Source: Cyanophora paradoxa
Lineage: Eukaryota > Glaucocystophyceae > Cyanophorales > Cyanophoraceae
Direction: 5' to 3'
Assembly (NCBI GenBank): GCA_004431415.1
Contig: QPMI01000532.1
Location: 1 to 64,000, forward strand
DNA length: 64,000 nucleotides
The notes beneath the pieces are model-generated. The model made no database searches. It was not told where the DNA came from and saw only the letters and a list, made by a program, of their open reading frames with translations. Both the position numbers and the translations under genes were made by a program. Shown in pieces: positions 12,090 to 22,713 of this stretch; the first letter of the stretch is position 1, and each line of letters starts with the position of its first letter.

Positions 12090-15000
12090 ATGCGAATGAC
12101 TTCTTCGTTCGGCGCGGCGTCCGCCGGCCTGGGCCTCGGCTTCCTCTTCCTGCTGTCGCTCACCGGTGCGCGCGCGCGCTCGGCGCACGCCCAGCGCCGG
12201 CGCCGGCCCCGCGGCCGCCCATCAGCGCCGAACTAGTTATCATCGAATATAGCTTTCTCGTCCGCCGCGCGCGGCCGAGCGCCCGATCCTGGCCGCATAT
12301 GCATGCATACGCGCATCTAACGGCTGTCGGTTACAACATATATACATATACATATTCATCGCCGCGGCCGTCCGTTAGCCCCGCCGGCGCGCCGGCGCCG
12401 CGCCCGACGCCCGCGGCTCCTCTAGATCTAGATTCTAGACGCCCGCTCCCGCTTTAATTTGCTCTTTGCCCTAGCAACGCATTGCTGAGTGCGCTTCCCG
12501 TGCAGGCCCCGCGCTCGCGTTGGAGACCGCGGACCCGACCGCGGGCGGGCGCCACAACCAGACGCTGGTGATACGGGACACAACAGATTCGATTTACGGC
12601 GTGGCGGCAGCGAACGGCTACGTCGCTGCTGGAGGTCCAGACGGGATCCTGCGCGTCTACAAGCTGAACCTGGTGCCGGGCGCATTCACGAACACCAGCA
12701 GCTGGACGAGCAACACGTCAGGCATAATCCGCGCCGTGGCCATGCCGAGCGACGGCTCGCTCGTGGCTGCGGCCCTCCACTCGAAAGTTGCGAGCACGTC
12801 GGCGTCTCCCGAGAACGCGATCCGCGTGTTCAGCATCAGCAGCGGCCAGCTGCTGGCTACCCTGGAGATGGACAGCTTCGGGTGGTTGTTCACCAGCGTC
12901 GCTTTCTGCCCGGACGGCTCCATCGTCGCCGGGGGGCAGGCGGCGACCGCCGCGGACGCCATTGTCTACCCGTACCGCCTCGCATACTGGCAGAAGGCCG
13001 CGGGGGCGACGACGTGGAGCCTCAAGTGGCAGAATAATACCGCCCACTCGGGCATGATCCTCGACGTAGCCTGCGCGCCGAGCGGCGGCTTCGTTGCGAC
13101 GGCTTCCAGCGCCGCCCTCAACCATCACTCGACGAGCCTTCGGCTGTGGACGGCGGCCGACGGTACCCCCATCCAGGGCCCGTGGATCTCCACCATCGGG
13201 TACCTGAAATCCGTCGCGATCAGCCCCGACAGCGCCATAGTCACCGTCGGAGGTCCGCTTCCTGCGCCCCCCCCCCCCCCCCACCCCACCCCCCACCCTC
13301 CGGGATCCCCCCCCCCTCCGGGATCCCCCCCCTCCACCCCTCCCTCCCCTCCCTCCACCCCCCCCTCCACTCCTCTCCCCTCCACTCCCCCTCCCCCCCC
13401 CTCCACCCCTCTCCCGTCCACTCCCCCTCCCCTCCCCCCTCCCCTCCCTCCACGTGCACCCCCTTCCCCTCCACCCCTCCCCTCCACCCCCCTCCTCTCC
13501 ACCCCCCCCCTCCACCCGGCCGCTTAAGCTTTTCTTTTAATTATAAGCTTGCGTCCGTCCTCTGATCCGGCGGGCAGGCAGCAGCGGGGACATCGCGCAC
13601 TTCTCTGCAGCGTCGCCCTCCTCGCCCCTCAAGATCATCAAGTCGCGCGGGTCCAAGACCTTAGGCCCCGTTCGCAAGCTTAAGCTCACCCCCGGGACTT
13701 CCGTGCCCAGCGGGCAGTCCCACGCCTACCAAGCGAACGGCCTCTCGTACGGCCCGGCCTCCAAGGGGGGGTACTTCGTCTCCGTGGGCGGCGATGGGCT
13801 AGTCATCGTCTGGACGCCCTACAACGCGGGCAACGTCAACGGGAGCAGCTTGATCTACGAGCAGAACATGTACCCGGGCGCCTCGAGCTCCCGTCTGTTG
13901 AGTCGCGTCTCCGTCTCGCCCGACAACGCTTTCATCGCCGTCGGCGCCGACGACGGGACCCTCACTCTCTTGTCCCTGCTCCCGCCCCTTCCCGGCTCCT
14001 CCTCGTCGCAGCCGACCCCGACCCCGTCCCCGTCCCCGTCCCCGTCCCCGTCCCCTTCCCCTTCCCCTTCCCCGTCCCCTTCCCCGTCTCCGTCTCCGTC
14101 TTCCCTGGCGCGCCCCACGCCCTCGCCGTCCCCGACCGCAGCGCCTCTCGATATCCCGCCGGTGGTGCGTTCTGGTCCAGATCGATATATGCATATATGC
14201 ACCGATTATCGCCTCTTCAAGTTGCGATGAAACTGAGGTGTGCGGGCCATGCGCAGGGATTCATCGCGCAGAATTCGTCGACTGCTCTGGCGACCCTCGG
14301 GAGCGTGCTGGGTGGGCAGCAGAGCAACTGGAAGGTGATTATTTACGCTTTGCGATTGCAATATATATATTCAATATCAACCTACATATGCATGGACATT
14401 GCACGCGCAACCTGATACATGACTTCAGATCAATGTTACTGCAAGCAGCTTCACGAGGACAGTGGATAAAGCAGGAAATCCCATAGACGCCCTCGAACTC
14501 CCTTTCACGATTGTCAATGCTGAGGTGTGCATTCGCACGCGCATCTAGATCCGGCAGCGATCCTGATTTATTTAAATTTACATTATCTAAATTTTTGTTG
14601 ACGTTGCAATGTCTTGCAATGAATATTGACGACATGCGCATTCAGGTCGGCTCGACGAGCTTCAAGGAGATCATCGTGGTGCGTGTACACGTTTTAAATT
14701 TCCGCTGCTGCTCCGGATGTTCCCGAGAGCTGACAAAACGTGCACGTACGCGTGCGTTTGCATTGCAGACGAATCTCCTCCAGGTACTGAACGCGTCCCC
14801 GGCCCTTTTATATTCTAGCCCTAGTTATGGCTGATCGTGATCATGATCATGAGACGCCTGCTGAATTTATCGCGCGCGTACAGGTCGGGCAGCGGGTGAG
14901 GGTGATCGTGGAGAACAGCGCCGGCGAGAAGAAGGAGTCCCCCAGCGTGGAGGTCGTCCAGAAGGCGATCGACGGCGTCCTGGAAACCGTGCTCCGATTC

Positions 15001-15654
15001 CGTGCGCGCGCGGCCAAGAATCGATATAAATCATGCGACGCAACTTCGCGCCGCGCATTCCCCTGCCCCACCTGATCTCGCACATTGCACCCGCGAGCAG
15101 AGCCGCCCTCTCCGAGCCGTCGCCGCGCGCTCCTGCAGCTGGGTTTCGTCGTCGGACAGAAGGCAAGCGCGCGCACACTCGAAATGCAAGCCCCTCGAGC
15201 CCAGGCGCTCATCGCGTTATTCGCGCAGTACTCGCTCCGCATCGAGCCCGTCCTTGGGGCGGATCCGTTCATTCCGGTCGTTCTCGCCGGGGTTCGTTGC
15301 AATTGGCGCCGTTCTAAAACCTAGGCCTGCAATATTTTGATCTATCGCTCTTTCTAAATTAGTCCGCCGGGCCGCGCATCCGCAGGCGTTCCAGTGGATT
15401 TCGGTGCCCAGTGCTGCAGCGGGCACCACCGCCTCGGTCCCCTATTGGCCGGGCCTCGCGAGCGCAGCTTCAGCTGCCATTCCCTCTCAGGTCCGTCGGA
15501 TCCAGACCGCACCGGCGCCGGCGTCACGAAATATTGCGCGCCTGGTCGCATTTGATCTAATCTTTGGCGCGAACCGCGACAGGGCGTTCTTGGCCTGTTC
15601 CTCGCGCACGGGCTCCTGGCGGCTGCTTTCGTCGCGTGCGGGGCGGCATTCTAA
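12090..15654 (+). CDS. Secreted/type I membrane beta-propeller (WD40-like) protein with Pro-Ser linker and C-terminal membrane helix
   Basis: Exon 1 (start 12090 or 12096, ends 12165) encodes a signal peptide with core GLGLGFLFLLSL. Exon 2 (12506-13252) holds WD40-like blades such as DSIYGVAAANGYVAAGG, FTSVAFCPDGSIVAGGQA and LKSVAISPDSAIVTVGG. A C-rich intron (13253-13577) follows. Exon 3 has further blades (GGYFVSVGGDGLVIVW, VSVSPDNAFIAVGADDG) and ends in a long (Pro-Ser)n linker near 13990-14130. Small exons then continue in frame: FIAQNSSTALATLG (about 14260), INVTASSFTRTVD (about 14430), VGQRVRVIVENSAGEKK (about 14884) and YSLRIEPVLGADPFIPV (about 15230). The last exon (about 15581) encodes GLFLAHGLLAAAFVACG and stops at 15652-15654. 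The order signal peptide, propeller, SP linker, second domain and terminal helix suggests a cell-surface protein. An alternative is two genes split near 14230. Function unknown. Confidence 0.65.
14005..14105. repeat. 6-bp tandem repeat (CCCGTC / CCCTTC) coding Pro-Ser
   Basis: About 16 hexamer units encode an alternating Pro-Ser linker in the secreted beta-propeller protein. Confidence 0.85.
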
Positions 15655-16350
15655 GGAGTTTTAGGAATCTTGAGACTTTTTCGTTTTATATCTCATACTT
15701 TCCCGAATAAAGCACCGCGGCACTCTGAGTAGTACGACGGTCGTATAATTGTCTTTCTTATATATATATAATTATCTCGAGCTCCGAGGCTCTAGATTTC
15801 ATGACCAGTCCGACGGTCGACGTCAGATCTCTATAGATCTGAGCTTGAAACATCTTTCTTGACTTCGCCCCACGCCGTGACGTGCCACGGTGTTCTTTAA
15901 TTTATGTATTTATTTAAATTTCGCTTATTTTTTTTTTTTTAAAGATCTACGGTGGGCGTGCCCACTCGTAGTACACAACGAGGATACAAGTCACGGTATC
16001 GGGAATCACAGGGATTCGAAGTACAACGTAGCGGAAACAGCAGGAACCGAACCCGGGAATCCGGGAGGTCGTAGCACGACCTTCTTAAATTTCGCTTATT
16101 TCGTCTTACGTTTACGTATACTATATATAGATATACTCTTTCGAATTCAGGCGTACAGACTATAGCTAGCCTGGTAGTAGCTATAGTACTAGTGGCCACG
16201 GTTGAGCATGACGCTTAAATAAAGTACACGTGCCGCCGGCGCCGGGCCGTATGCTGTACTTCTATGCATATATATATATATGACAGCCGAGGCACGGCGT
16301 GCGTGCTCTGCCGCCCCGCTCAGGGGCCCGGAGGCCGGGGGGCCGCTAGC
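15655..16350. other. 3' flank and intergenic, AT-rich
   Basis: Follows the beta-propeller gene stop. AATAAA occurs at 15706-15711, about 52 bp after the stop, and again at 16218-16223; both sit on the + strand and the first is a plausible poly(A) signal. The AT-rich stretch 15730-16200 has TATATATA runs but no convincing gene. Confidence 0.5.
15706..15711 (+). terminator. Likely poly(A) signal AATAAA of the beta-propeller gene
   Basis: Canonical hexamer 52 bp downstream of the TAA in sense orientation. It is one of few AATAAA words in this very GC-rich window. Confidence 0.45.
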
Positions 16351-16449
16351 GCTTGCCCCGGCGGCCAGCGCCCGCCCGCCCCGCCGCCACCCGCGCCCCC
16401 CGCGGCGCCGCAGCATTCCGCAGCCGAGAAGTATCTGGTAGTGGCTTGC
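16351..16449 (+). pseudogene. Inverted copy of the 3' end of the 20270-21779 gene
   Basis: About 100 bp here match, in reverse orientation and at high identity by eye, 20256-20362, which is the 3'-terminal coding end of the unknown membrane protein gene. The same frame can be read (CPGGQRPPAPPPPAPPAAP), but it diverges before the original stop. No upstream exons of that gene accompany it, so it is a displaced gene-end fragment in the 3' flank of the CWH43-like gene. Confidence 0.65.
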
Positions 16450-16555
16450 ACGTGTCGCGACGTGCGAACGGCTGCGTCCTGTTGTCCTACAGACTGCTGT
16501 CCTAGTGCCTGGGGTCCTACGAGACTAAGGAGCGGGACGGGGCGGGGTGCCCGGC

Positions 16556-19500
16556 CTAGACGAGGGCGAACTCGGCGTAGATGGGGGAGTGGTCGGAGAC
16601 GCCGGGCGCCGGGATCACCCGGATGGGGCTCACGAGGCGCAGGCCCCGGTACCAGATGTACGACTGCGCGCCGGGTCAGCAGGGCGCTGGCGGGAGGCCG
16701 GGGCCGGGGCGGGGGGCGCACGAGGCGGAGGCCGGAGGAGGCGGAGGGGATCTGGACGGTCTGCGTCGAGTCGGCGATGGAGAGGCCCGTGCCCGTGAAC
16801 TTGGCCCAGTCCCCGTCCTGCCGAGGGGGGCTTTCTTAGGGCGGAGGCGGCGCGGGGGCGGGCGCGGGGGCGGACGGTGGGGATGGTCTGGAAGTCGCCG
16901 AGGAGGAGGACGGGGCCCTGGGTCGCCTTGACGACGTCGGCGATGAAGGCGAGCTGCAGGTCGCTGCTCGCCTCGTGCTCGGCCACGTGCACGACCAGCA
17001 CCGTCACGTCCGTCCCGTTCACGCGGACCGTGCCCCGCACGAGCGGCCGCGCGCCCTCGGGGCCGGCGCCGGGGGCGGAGGGCATGGCGAGGGCGGCGGG
17101 GCGGGCGATGGGGAGGGCGGAGAGGAGGGCGGCGCCCGTGGAGGCGGCGGAGGCCGGGGAGCCGTAGAAGCTGTGCAGGCCGGCGTCCTCGGCGACGAAG
17201 GCAACGAGGTCGCGGTTGGCGAGCAGCGCCGAGGCCGAGTCCGACTCCTGCAGGCCCACCACGTTGGCCCCGGACGCGACGACCGCCGCCGAGACCGCCG
17301 GCAGCGAGAAGACGCCCGTCGACCCGTGCTTGAAGCCCCTGCCGCGCCCCCCCCGCGTCAGGAAGCGAAGGCGCGGCGGAGCAAAGCCGAGCGAGCCGAG
17401 CCGAGCGGGCGCACGCGGCGACGTTCCAGGAGAGGACGCGGATGCGGTCGACCGGGGGCGGCGAGCCGGCGGCGGCCTTGAGGCGGTACGCGACGGCGGG
17501 GATCATGATCGCGACGGCGACGACGAGGAGGATGGCGAGGGCGTAGCCCATCGAGGTGCGCAGGTCCGCCGCGTACTGCTTGAGGGCCACCACCAGCAGC
17601 TCCCGCCGCCCCATGAACCGCAGCGCCAGGAAGCCGGCCTGGAGGGGGCGTCAGGAGGAGGAGAAGGGGGGCCCTCTGCCTCTCGCGGCCTACCCAGATG
17701 AAGCAGACGCAGATCCAGAGGATGACGTGGGGGCGGCCGTAGAGGGCCGAGCCGAGGAAGGGGGCCGCCGAGCCGCGGTACCAGGCGACGAGGAGGAAGT
17801 AGAGGAAAATGAGCGCCCCGCCCGAGAGCGACAGCGCCCGCCCGATCCGGTACTCCTGCGCCCGCGTCAGGCGCGCGGCGAGGCGGGGCGGGGCGGGGCC
17901 GGGGGCCGAGGAGGGGGCGGGCGGGCCTTGGTGAGGAGGCGGATCTCGCGGAAGGAGAGGGCGTAGTAGGTGGGGAGGCAGAAGGCGATGAGGAGGGCGC
18001 CCGCGAAGCCGGCGGCCCCGGGGGCGTGCCCCAGCAGCCCCGCCCCGATCACCGAGAGCAGGCACAGGAAGGCCTGCGGGGGAAGCGGCGCGGCGCGGCG
18101 CGGCGGTGAGCAGATCAAAAGCAAAGCAAAGCGAAGCGAAGCAGGCGGACCGGGGCGAAGGCGAAGCCCGGGGCGACGACGTCGGGCGGGCCGAAGGCGG
18201 CGGAGGCGGCCGGCCACATGAACACCGCCACGAGGCCCAGGCTGGAGCGCCGGCGTCAGCGCCGCCGCCGCCGGGCGCAGGCCGGGCAGAGCCGGGCACC
18301 TGAGGGCGAGGATGACGAGGAGGCCCCAGGGGTTCGGGTCCAGCCCGTTCCAGCGCGCAACCGGCGCCGTCGAGGTGAAGAGCCACAGGCTGCGGCGGGA
18401 TTAAGGCGGCGGGGTTACGGGGGCCGGCCGGCCGGGCCGCACGTGAGGAAGGTGAGGCAGGCGTGGGGGATGGCGAAGAAGATCCAGGAGGCGTAGCCCA
18501 GGCCGTCGCGAACATCGAAGGTGAACTCGGCGACTGCGGCGCGGGGTACGTGAGAGGGTGGGAGGGGAGGGTGGAGGGAAAGAAGAGTTGTGCGCGCTGG
18601 GGATGGGGGTGGCGGAGCCGATGGAGGTGAGGACGATCTCGTTGTTCAGGCTGAGCTCGTCGAGAACGAGGTAGAGGGCGAGGGCGCAGCCGGCGACGCC
18701 CACCGCGACGCAGAAGTACCACCACGCTGCCCGCGCGGGTCAGGCGCCGGAGGGGGGGAGGGGCCGCGCAGACGACGCGGGCGCACTGTTCTCGTACACG
18801 GGCTGCGGTGGGGACGCCCGGACCCGGCCGCCCGCCGGTCAGGCGCGCGCCGAAAGAAAGGAAGGAAAAGGAAGGACGGACGTCATAGGAGCGAGAGCCC
18901 CAGCGGAGGGCGAGGAGGGTCACGAGGCCGGCCACCTGCGAGACCACTGCCGCCCGCGTCGGGATGTGGCGGGCCGAGAGGGGCGAGGGGCGGTCCGCAC
19001 CGTAGCGGCCGCCGCTGTGGGTGCCCTTGGTCGTGCCCGAGCGCGGGGAGATCGCAACGGTGGAGACTGCGGAGCGGGCGGGCGGGCGGGTGAGGGGCCG
19101 GGCCGGGCCGTGGGCGGCGGGGGCGGGCGGGGCGACCTTGGCCGACGACGTAGCCGAAGCCGGTGGCGAGGAGGCGGATGAGCGGGTTGGGCACCAGCGT
19201 GAGCAGCAGCGTCGCGGGGATCAGCGCGAAGATGACCGCGAAGCTGCGGGCGGGCGGCGTGAGGCGCGGCGCGGCGGAGGCGAGGCGCCCGGGGCCGGGG
19301 CCGGACCGGGTGGAGAGCCAGCGCGTCAGAGGCCGGATCTCCAGCAGGAGCGGGATGCCCACGAGGCAGACGAAGGCTGCGGCGCCCGCCTTGAGCAGCG
19401 GCGGCGGCGCTCGCGGCAGGATGCGCGCTCACCGATCAGAAGCGACAGCGACTCGCGCTCGTTTGCGAAGAGCTGGAAGATGAAGCCGTAGGAAAGGGTC

Positions 19501-19782
19501 CACGCGATGTACTGGATGAAGGTCATAGCGAAAACGCCAATGAACTCTGCGGCGCGGCGCGTGAGACGGGCGCCCCACGGAAATCAGGCGACGGCCCCTT
19601 GCACCTTTGAATCCGGAGCGCTCGACGCGGAGCGGGTCATCAAGGATCCCCTGGACGGGACTCATCTGCCGCCTGCGCAGCACAGTGAGCGCGGAACGAT
19701 GAACACGCATCTTGAAAGGCGGACCCAAAGCTCGTGGTGTGCAGCCCTGGCTGCGGATAGGCGGGAAAGTATCTGCAGCCAA
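16556..19782 (-). CDS. CWH43/PGAP2-interacting-type membrane protein with C-terminal EEP domain
   Basis: CWH43 proteins replace the lipid of GPI anchors with ceramide in the ER/Golgi. The N-terminal half is multi-pass with PGAP2-like helices, in order: FIGVFAMTFIQYIAWTL (about 19550), FVCLVGIPLLLEIRP, FAVIFALIPATLLLTLVP, FTFDVRDGLGYASWIFF (about 18510), LLVILALRLGLVAVFMWP and AFLCLLSVIGAGLLGHAP (about 18080). The C-terminal half is an endonuclease/exonuclease/phosphatase fold: DRIRVLSWNVA (about 17430), NVVGLQESDSASALL (about 17260), VTVLVVHVAEHE (about 16990), GPVLLLGDFQTIP (about 16915) and the terminal SDHSPIYAEFALV. Stop at 16556. The catalytic-like ESD and SDH motifs are intact. The start is 19782, or an internal Met nearer 19667 (MSPVQGILDD). 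Convergent with the beta-propeller gene. Confidence 0.85.
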
Positions 19783-20255
19783 GTCAGCGCTCCCGCGTGC
19801 AACCCAGCGCCCCCAGCCACGCTCGACAGCTGCAACCTCCGCTAGACCGGACTACAACAAGCGGCCCTAACACGCGGCTCTCGACGGCGGATTTTAGAAG
19901 CGGAACGACTCTTCGCTCCGCCCAGAGGGCCGCCGACCGACCGCGCTCAGCGGCTGGCCATTGCCAAGTGCGCTGTCAAAGTCGAACGTAACGGTGCTCG
20001 CTCATCGACGCCATTCGTGACGCGGAGGATGGGAAACTAGCACTCACGGTACAGGCTTCATCTTGTGCAGCTATACTGCTGCGCCGCGCTGCCGAAGCCT
20101 CCGGTGCTCCAAGTTTGGACACGCGTACCCCTAGACGAAATTTGATCTGGCTGCGCATGCATGCATGCCGATATCGAATATTTAAAATTTGACATGCATG
20201 CAAATGCAGCCGCGCGCGGTCAGCAGCTCTTTGTTCCGAAGTTCGCTATTTGTAC
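19783..20255. other. Intergenic between two minus-strand genes
   Basis: Promoter and 5' flank of the CWH43-like gene plus the 3' flank of the next. Short frames only. At 20155-20205 there is a palindromic GCATGCATGCATGC word followed by an AT-rich dip. Confidence 0.4.
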
Positions 20256-20362
20256 GCAAGCCATTAGTACTACCAGATGCTCCTCGGCTGCGGAGGATGC
20301 GGCGGCGCCGCGGGGGGCGCGGGGGGAGGCGGGGCGGGCGGGCGCTGGCCGCCGGGGCAAGC
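20256..20362 (-). repeat. Parent arm of the 3'-end inverted duplication (partner 16351-16449)
   Basis: The last exon and stop (20270-20272) of the unknown membrane protein gene. The shared block extends a few bases past the stop into the 3' flank. Confidence 0.65.
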
Positions 20363-21779
20363 GGGGAGCATTTTGCGGTCTATATAAGCGCGGGAGAGCC
20401 GGAGGGCGTCGCCCGCCGACAGCAGGATCTCGCGCGCGACGGCCTGCAGCGGCGCCGGGGCGGCGGAGGCCGCGCCCGGCCTCGCGCCCCAGCCCTCCAG
20501 GGCGGCCCCGGCCGAGGAGACGGCCCGCTCCGCCGCGTCCAGGCCCTCCAGGAGGCCGCGCTTCACGCCGAGCTTCGCCTCGTCCCGCATCCCGTGCTGC
20601 CAGAACTGCGGCCGCGGCCGTCGGGCGGCGTCGGGCCGCGGCCCGCACCGGCGGGGGCGGGGAAGGCGCACATCCTGGACTGGAAGCCAGGGCTGGTACT
20701 GTACCCTCTGCAGGAAGCTCAGGTTGGAGACGACGGGGGCGGCGTCCGGCCAGCCCTTCCCGTTGAACGAGCTCAGCAGCCCGCCCTGCGCCCCGCTCGT
20801 TCAGCGAGGAGGGCGTGGTGCGCGGCACGGCGCGCGGCGCGGGCCTGCATGTTGGAGCACGGCTCGCATTGGGCGTAGAAGAACTGGCGCTGGTTGGGGC
20901 GGGCGAGGCTGTTCGGCGGCTGGTGGTCCCCGTGGTACGAGGCCGCGCTCCTCGTCCCTGGGAGACGAAAGCGTCGGCTCAGCGAGGGAGCGCGGAGCGC
21001 GCCGGCCGGGTCGTCACGGGCGCTCGCACCGCAGCTGTGGCAGCCGGAGCGGCTCCCGACGCGGCGGATGACCTCACGGGCGGCCTCCGAGGCGTACCCG
21101 TCGTCCTTGGCCGGGAGGCAGGCCTTCGAAAAGCGGCCGGGCCGGTGCAGGTCGCTCGGGGCCACGTCCGCGAAGCGCCGCAGGACGCCGGGCGCCGGCG
21201 AGAGGAGGCCGCTGAACTGCCGCCCCGCAAGCTCGGCGGGGAGCGGTTTCAGGAGCGCGCGCGCGCCGCCTACCTTGTATACTATGAGACCCAGTATCAC
21301 GTCTGCTTGCACGCGATCGGCAGAGAGGCCCGTGCGCAGGACGCGCAGGCCGCCTTCTGCGACTCCGCTCCAGCTGATCGTCGCAGGATCACTCACAGAG
21401 CGCTTGACGGCCGGCCAGCTGGAGCGCAGCGCGTTGGTTGCTTCGTATGCCACGCCGGATACCTACGCCGGCACCGCGCGCCGCGCCTATCAGTCGGGGC
21501 GGCACGCGGCGCGTTTGAATGACCGCGCACCTGCCCCGCGACGGCGCTCGCGACCGCGACCGACACGAAGCCGAACGCTGAAGGTACGAACCATCTCGCG
21601 TTTGAGATGCCGCGGCTGGCCAGCAACCGCTCCGCGCGGCGGAGAACACCGACGTACGAAGTTGACCCTGGACGCGCGCTCAGACGTTGCCATCACATCG
21701 GCTAGCGCTGAGCGCAGAGCGCAAGCGCACCTGCGCCCCAGGCGGCGAGCCAGGGGAGGAGCTCGCTGGGGTCGTCCAT
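20270..21779 (-). CDS. Unknown membrane protein with HNH-like Cys/His cluster
   Basis: Likely start at 21779 (MDDPSELLPWLAAWGA), spliced to a hydrophobic segment AFGFVSVAVASAVAGQ (about 21570), then a small globular region (VAYEATNALRSSW, WSGVAEGGLRVL, VQADVILGLIVYK; 21455-21275). The next exon carries CHSCG (about 21045), then SYHGDHQPPN (about 20935) and FYAQCEPCSNMQA (about 20875). The spacing C-x2-C, DH-x-P-x-N, C-x2-C recalls HNH-type zinc-bound folds. Further exons read LLSSFNGKGWPDAAPV (about 20770) and FWQHGMRDEAKLGV (about 20600), and end in a Pro-rich tail with TAG at 20270. I do not know the family. The cluster could be a structural zinc knuckle rather than a nuclease. Its 3' end has an inverted copy at 16351-16449. 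Confidence 0.55.
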
Positions 21780-21990
21780 GGGGATACAGCGCACTTGGGC
21801 GCAGTCGCTGAGCTTCTTGCCACGAGCGCCGCTGAGCTCGCACGGGATTTAGCGTTAGCTAAGGATTAAAGTCAAGCCAGGCGCGTTCTGATAGCCTCCC
21901 GCCGTGTCTGGTGTTCCGCGGTGGCTGCATCCCGTCCTCGCCTTGAGGCAACACTAGAGCCAATAGCGGCGCATCTGAGAGGTGCCGCGG

Positions 21991-22561
21991 GATGTCTGAG
22001 GGCGAGGAGGATGCGCCCGTGGTGGAGGCAACGTCCGCGGAGCAGTTCATGCTGCTGCGTGTCGGGCTGACGCCAACCACGTCGCTGGGCTGGGTAGGCT
22101 GCCCTGCTCGCGCCAGTGGCATCTCTGACGCTCGCAGTTCCGCGCAGGAGTGGTCGGCCGCCCCGCTTCTGGCCCTTGCCTCGCTTACGCGCGACTGATC
22201 GTGCTGCGCCAGGGCTTCTACAACAAGCGCGAGTACAACTTCGCCATCGAATGCTTCCAGAAGAGCGTCGCGCTCGATCCCTTGAACGTGCGGCCCGGGC
22301 CCAAGCCCTCCGCTTTGCCGGATCCTCCGCTGACTGCTCTCCAGTACAACGCGTTCCAGATCATGGCGCGAGCGTGCATCGCAGTCAACAGTGCGCTGCT
22401 GCGCGCGTTGCTGCCCGCGCACTGTCTCCGACGCGCCGCCCGCCGGCCGGCCGGCAGGGAGAGACGACGCGATTGCGGCGCTGAAGGAGTCCGTCAAGCT
22501 GGACAACCCGTCCGACTGGCAGCTGCTGGTCGAGCTCACCGCAGGAAAGCAGGGGAGCTAG
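21991..22561 (+). CDS. Small tetratricopeptide-repeat protein
   Basis: Exon 1 (21991-22092) encodes MSEGEEDAPVVEATSAEQ... and ends GLTPTTSLGW at a GT. The next exon (about 22213) reads GFYNKREYNFAIECFQKS, then YNAFQIMARACIAVN (about 22345), then DDAIAALKESVKLDNP (about 22470), stopping at TAG 22559-22561. The phases agree. The whole is about 110 residues with roughly one and a half TPR units (AIECFQKSVALDP; AIAALKESVKLDNP), which bind partner proteins. No other domain. Head-to-head with the gene ending its 5' side at 21779, about 210 bp away. Partner unknown. Confidence 0.65.
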
Positions 22562-22713
22562 TGCCTGCTCCGCTTGCCATTAAGGCCCCACCCCGCCGCA
22601 AACCTCCCTCCTTCCCAGCTCTCGCTTCGGACTAGGTTTCACTTTCAATTACTGTACTGTACATTGGGAGTGAGGGAGCTTAGAGAATGCTCGGGCCGCG
22701 TCGGCGGCGCCGG

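Noticed and set aside
16000-16080. Possible tRNA from TTCGAAT / GGGTTCGGTT words
   Set aside because: No cloverleaf could be drawn on either strand.
20378-20392. TATATAA as a TATA box
   Set aside because: Falls inside coding sequence of the minus-strand gene (RAYIDRKM); a coincidence of codons.
22128-22150. Microexon TTCCGCGCAG in the TPR gene
   Set aside because: Direct joining of GLGW... to GFYNKREYNF keeps phase without it.
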